DNA of 5,504 nt from Bdellovibrionales bacterium (lineage in GTDB: Bacteria > Bdellovibrionota > UBA1018 > CAIPTA01): NCBI GenBank assembly GCA_021730855.1, contig JAKFYM010000101.1:1-5504 (forward strand), read 5' to 3'. Both the position numbers and the translations under genes were made by a program. The notes beneath the pieces are model-generated. The model worked only from the letters and a program-made list of their open reading frames with translations, did no database searches and was not told the DNA's origin. Every line of letters starts with the position of its first letter. Within the stretch, counting starts at the first letter, position 1. Below are positions 5,171 to 5,504 of this stretch, piece after piece.

Positions 5171-5467
5171 ATGAAGATATTATTGTTTGCTCTTTTAGTT
5201 TTGGGATCGCCACTCAGCATTTCGCCAGCCCTGGCCGATACCTGGGAATTTGGCTGGGATCGCCCGGGTTATGATTATCGCAATTTCGACTTGGCTGCTC
5301 CCCGCGCCGTTGTTTGCCAGTGGCAATGTCAAAAGACAAATGGCCGTTGCAAGGCTTGGACATATGTCAAACCAGGTGCGCAAGGCCCAAATACTCGCTG
5401 CTGGCTCAAGCACCGTGTACCAACGGCCATCCGTAGCAATTGCTGCATTTCGGGCGTCATTCAATAG
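5171..5467 (+). CDS. Small secreted PAN/Apple-domain protein
   Basis: A 98-residue protein with a signal peptide (MKILLFALLVLGSP..., cleavage after ALA at residue 22) and then one domain of ~76 residues. This has the PAN/Apple (PAN_4-like) pattern: a start WEFGWDRPGYDYRNF, then C49-x3-C53-x6-C60 (VVCQWQC, GRCKAWTYV), KPGAQGPNTRCWLK with C77, and CCISGV with C91/C92 near the end. PAN domains are disulfide-stabilised modules that bind proteins or carbohydrates; here the whole mature protein is a single module, exported to the periplasm or beyond. The in-frame frame extends to a GTG at 5072, but the RBS and signal peptide favour 5171. A weak TTGATT at 5096-5101 could be a -35, with no good -10. 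It stands alone, with no neighbour suggesting a ligand. Confidence 0.8.
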   Translation: MKILLFALLVLGSPLSISPALADTWEFGWDRPGYDYRNFDLAAPRAVVCQWQCQKTNGRCKAWTYVKPGAQGPNTRCWLKHRVPTAIRSNCCISGVIQ

Positions 5468-5504
5468 TCCGGTGAGAGTTTTAGTTCTGGGTGGAATCTC
5501 TGTC

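Noticed and set aside
5195..5464. 89-codon minus-strand frame opposite the PAN gene
   Set aside because: It lies wholly opposite a gene with a signal peptide, RBS and conserved cysteine pattern, so it is best explained as a shadow.
1..5504. CRISPR array, tRNA or rRNA genes, insertion-sequence transposase
   Set aside because: I saw no regularly spaced direct repeats, no tRNA cloverleaf or rRNA-like tracts and no transposase-like protein on either strand.

Overview
The window reads as chromosomal DNA of a Gram-negative (diderm) bacterium. Three genes encode proteins with Sec-type signal peptides, and one of these carries secretin N-domain-like sequence, which fits an organism with an outer membrane. 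The mix of small lineage-specific exported proteins and an alpha-solenoid repeat protein would fit Bdellovibrionota or a neighbouring 'deltaproteobacterial' group. That placement is an impression, not a demonstrated assignment. All supported genes lie on the + strand, mostly as single genes with their own upstream regions. The only clear two-gene operon is at 3966-4965.

Layout. (1) 1-1364: an AT-rich gene for a helical repeat protein (402 codons from a TTG at 156). Its 5' end looks broken. Homology to its own ~79-residue tandem repeat continues in frame upstream of the TTG to about base 78. There it meets a segment (11-82) that is an exact reverse complement of 445-516 inside the same gene. 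(2) 1462-2028: a GC-richer gene for a compact membrane protein with an HELGH zinc-protease motif, with a possible leaderless promoter. (3) 2029-2418: 390 bases without a convincing gene, ending in a nested hairpin just before a strong ribosome-binding site. (4) 2419-3060: an exported protein that resembles the N-domains of a secretin without the outer-membrane pore. (5) 3295-3768: an exported protein of unknown function. (6) 3906-4965: an AT-rich promoter region with two palindromes, then a two-gene operon encoding a nucleotidyltransferase-like protein and a protein with a C-terminal ribbon-helix-helix DNA-binding domain. (7) 5171-5467: a small secreted PAN/Apple-domain protein.

How parts fit together. 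The 3966-4965 pair has the architecture of a toxin-antitoxin-like or otherwise self-regulated module: a candidate enzyme, a DNA-binding partner with a start codon 4 nt after the enzyme's stop, and palindromic candidate operators over the promoter and start region. The other genes show no obvious shared pathway beyond a bias towards the cell envelope (membrane protease-like protein, periplasmic secretin-like protein, secreted PAN protein). The two items most worth a second look are the exact 72-bp intragenic inverted repeat and the nucleotidyltransferase/RHH operon with its palindromes.
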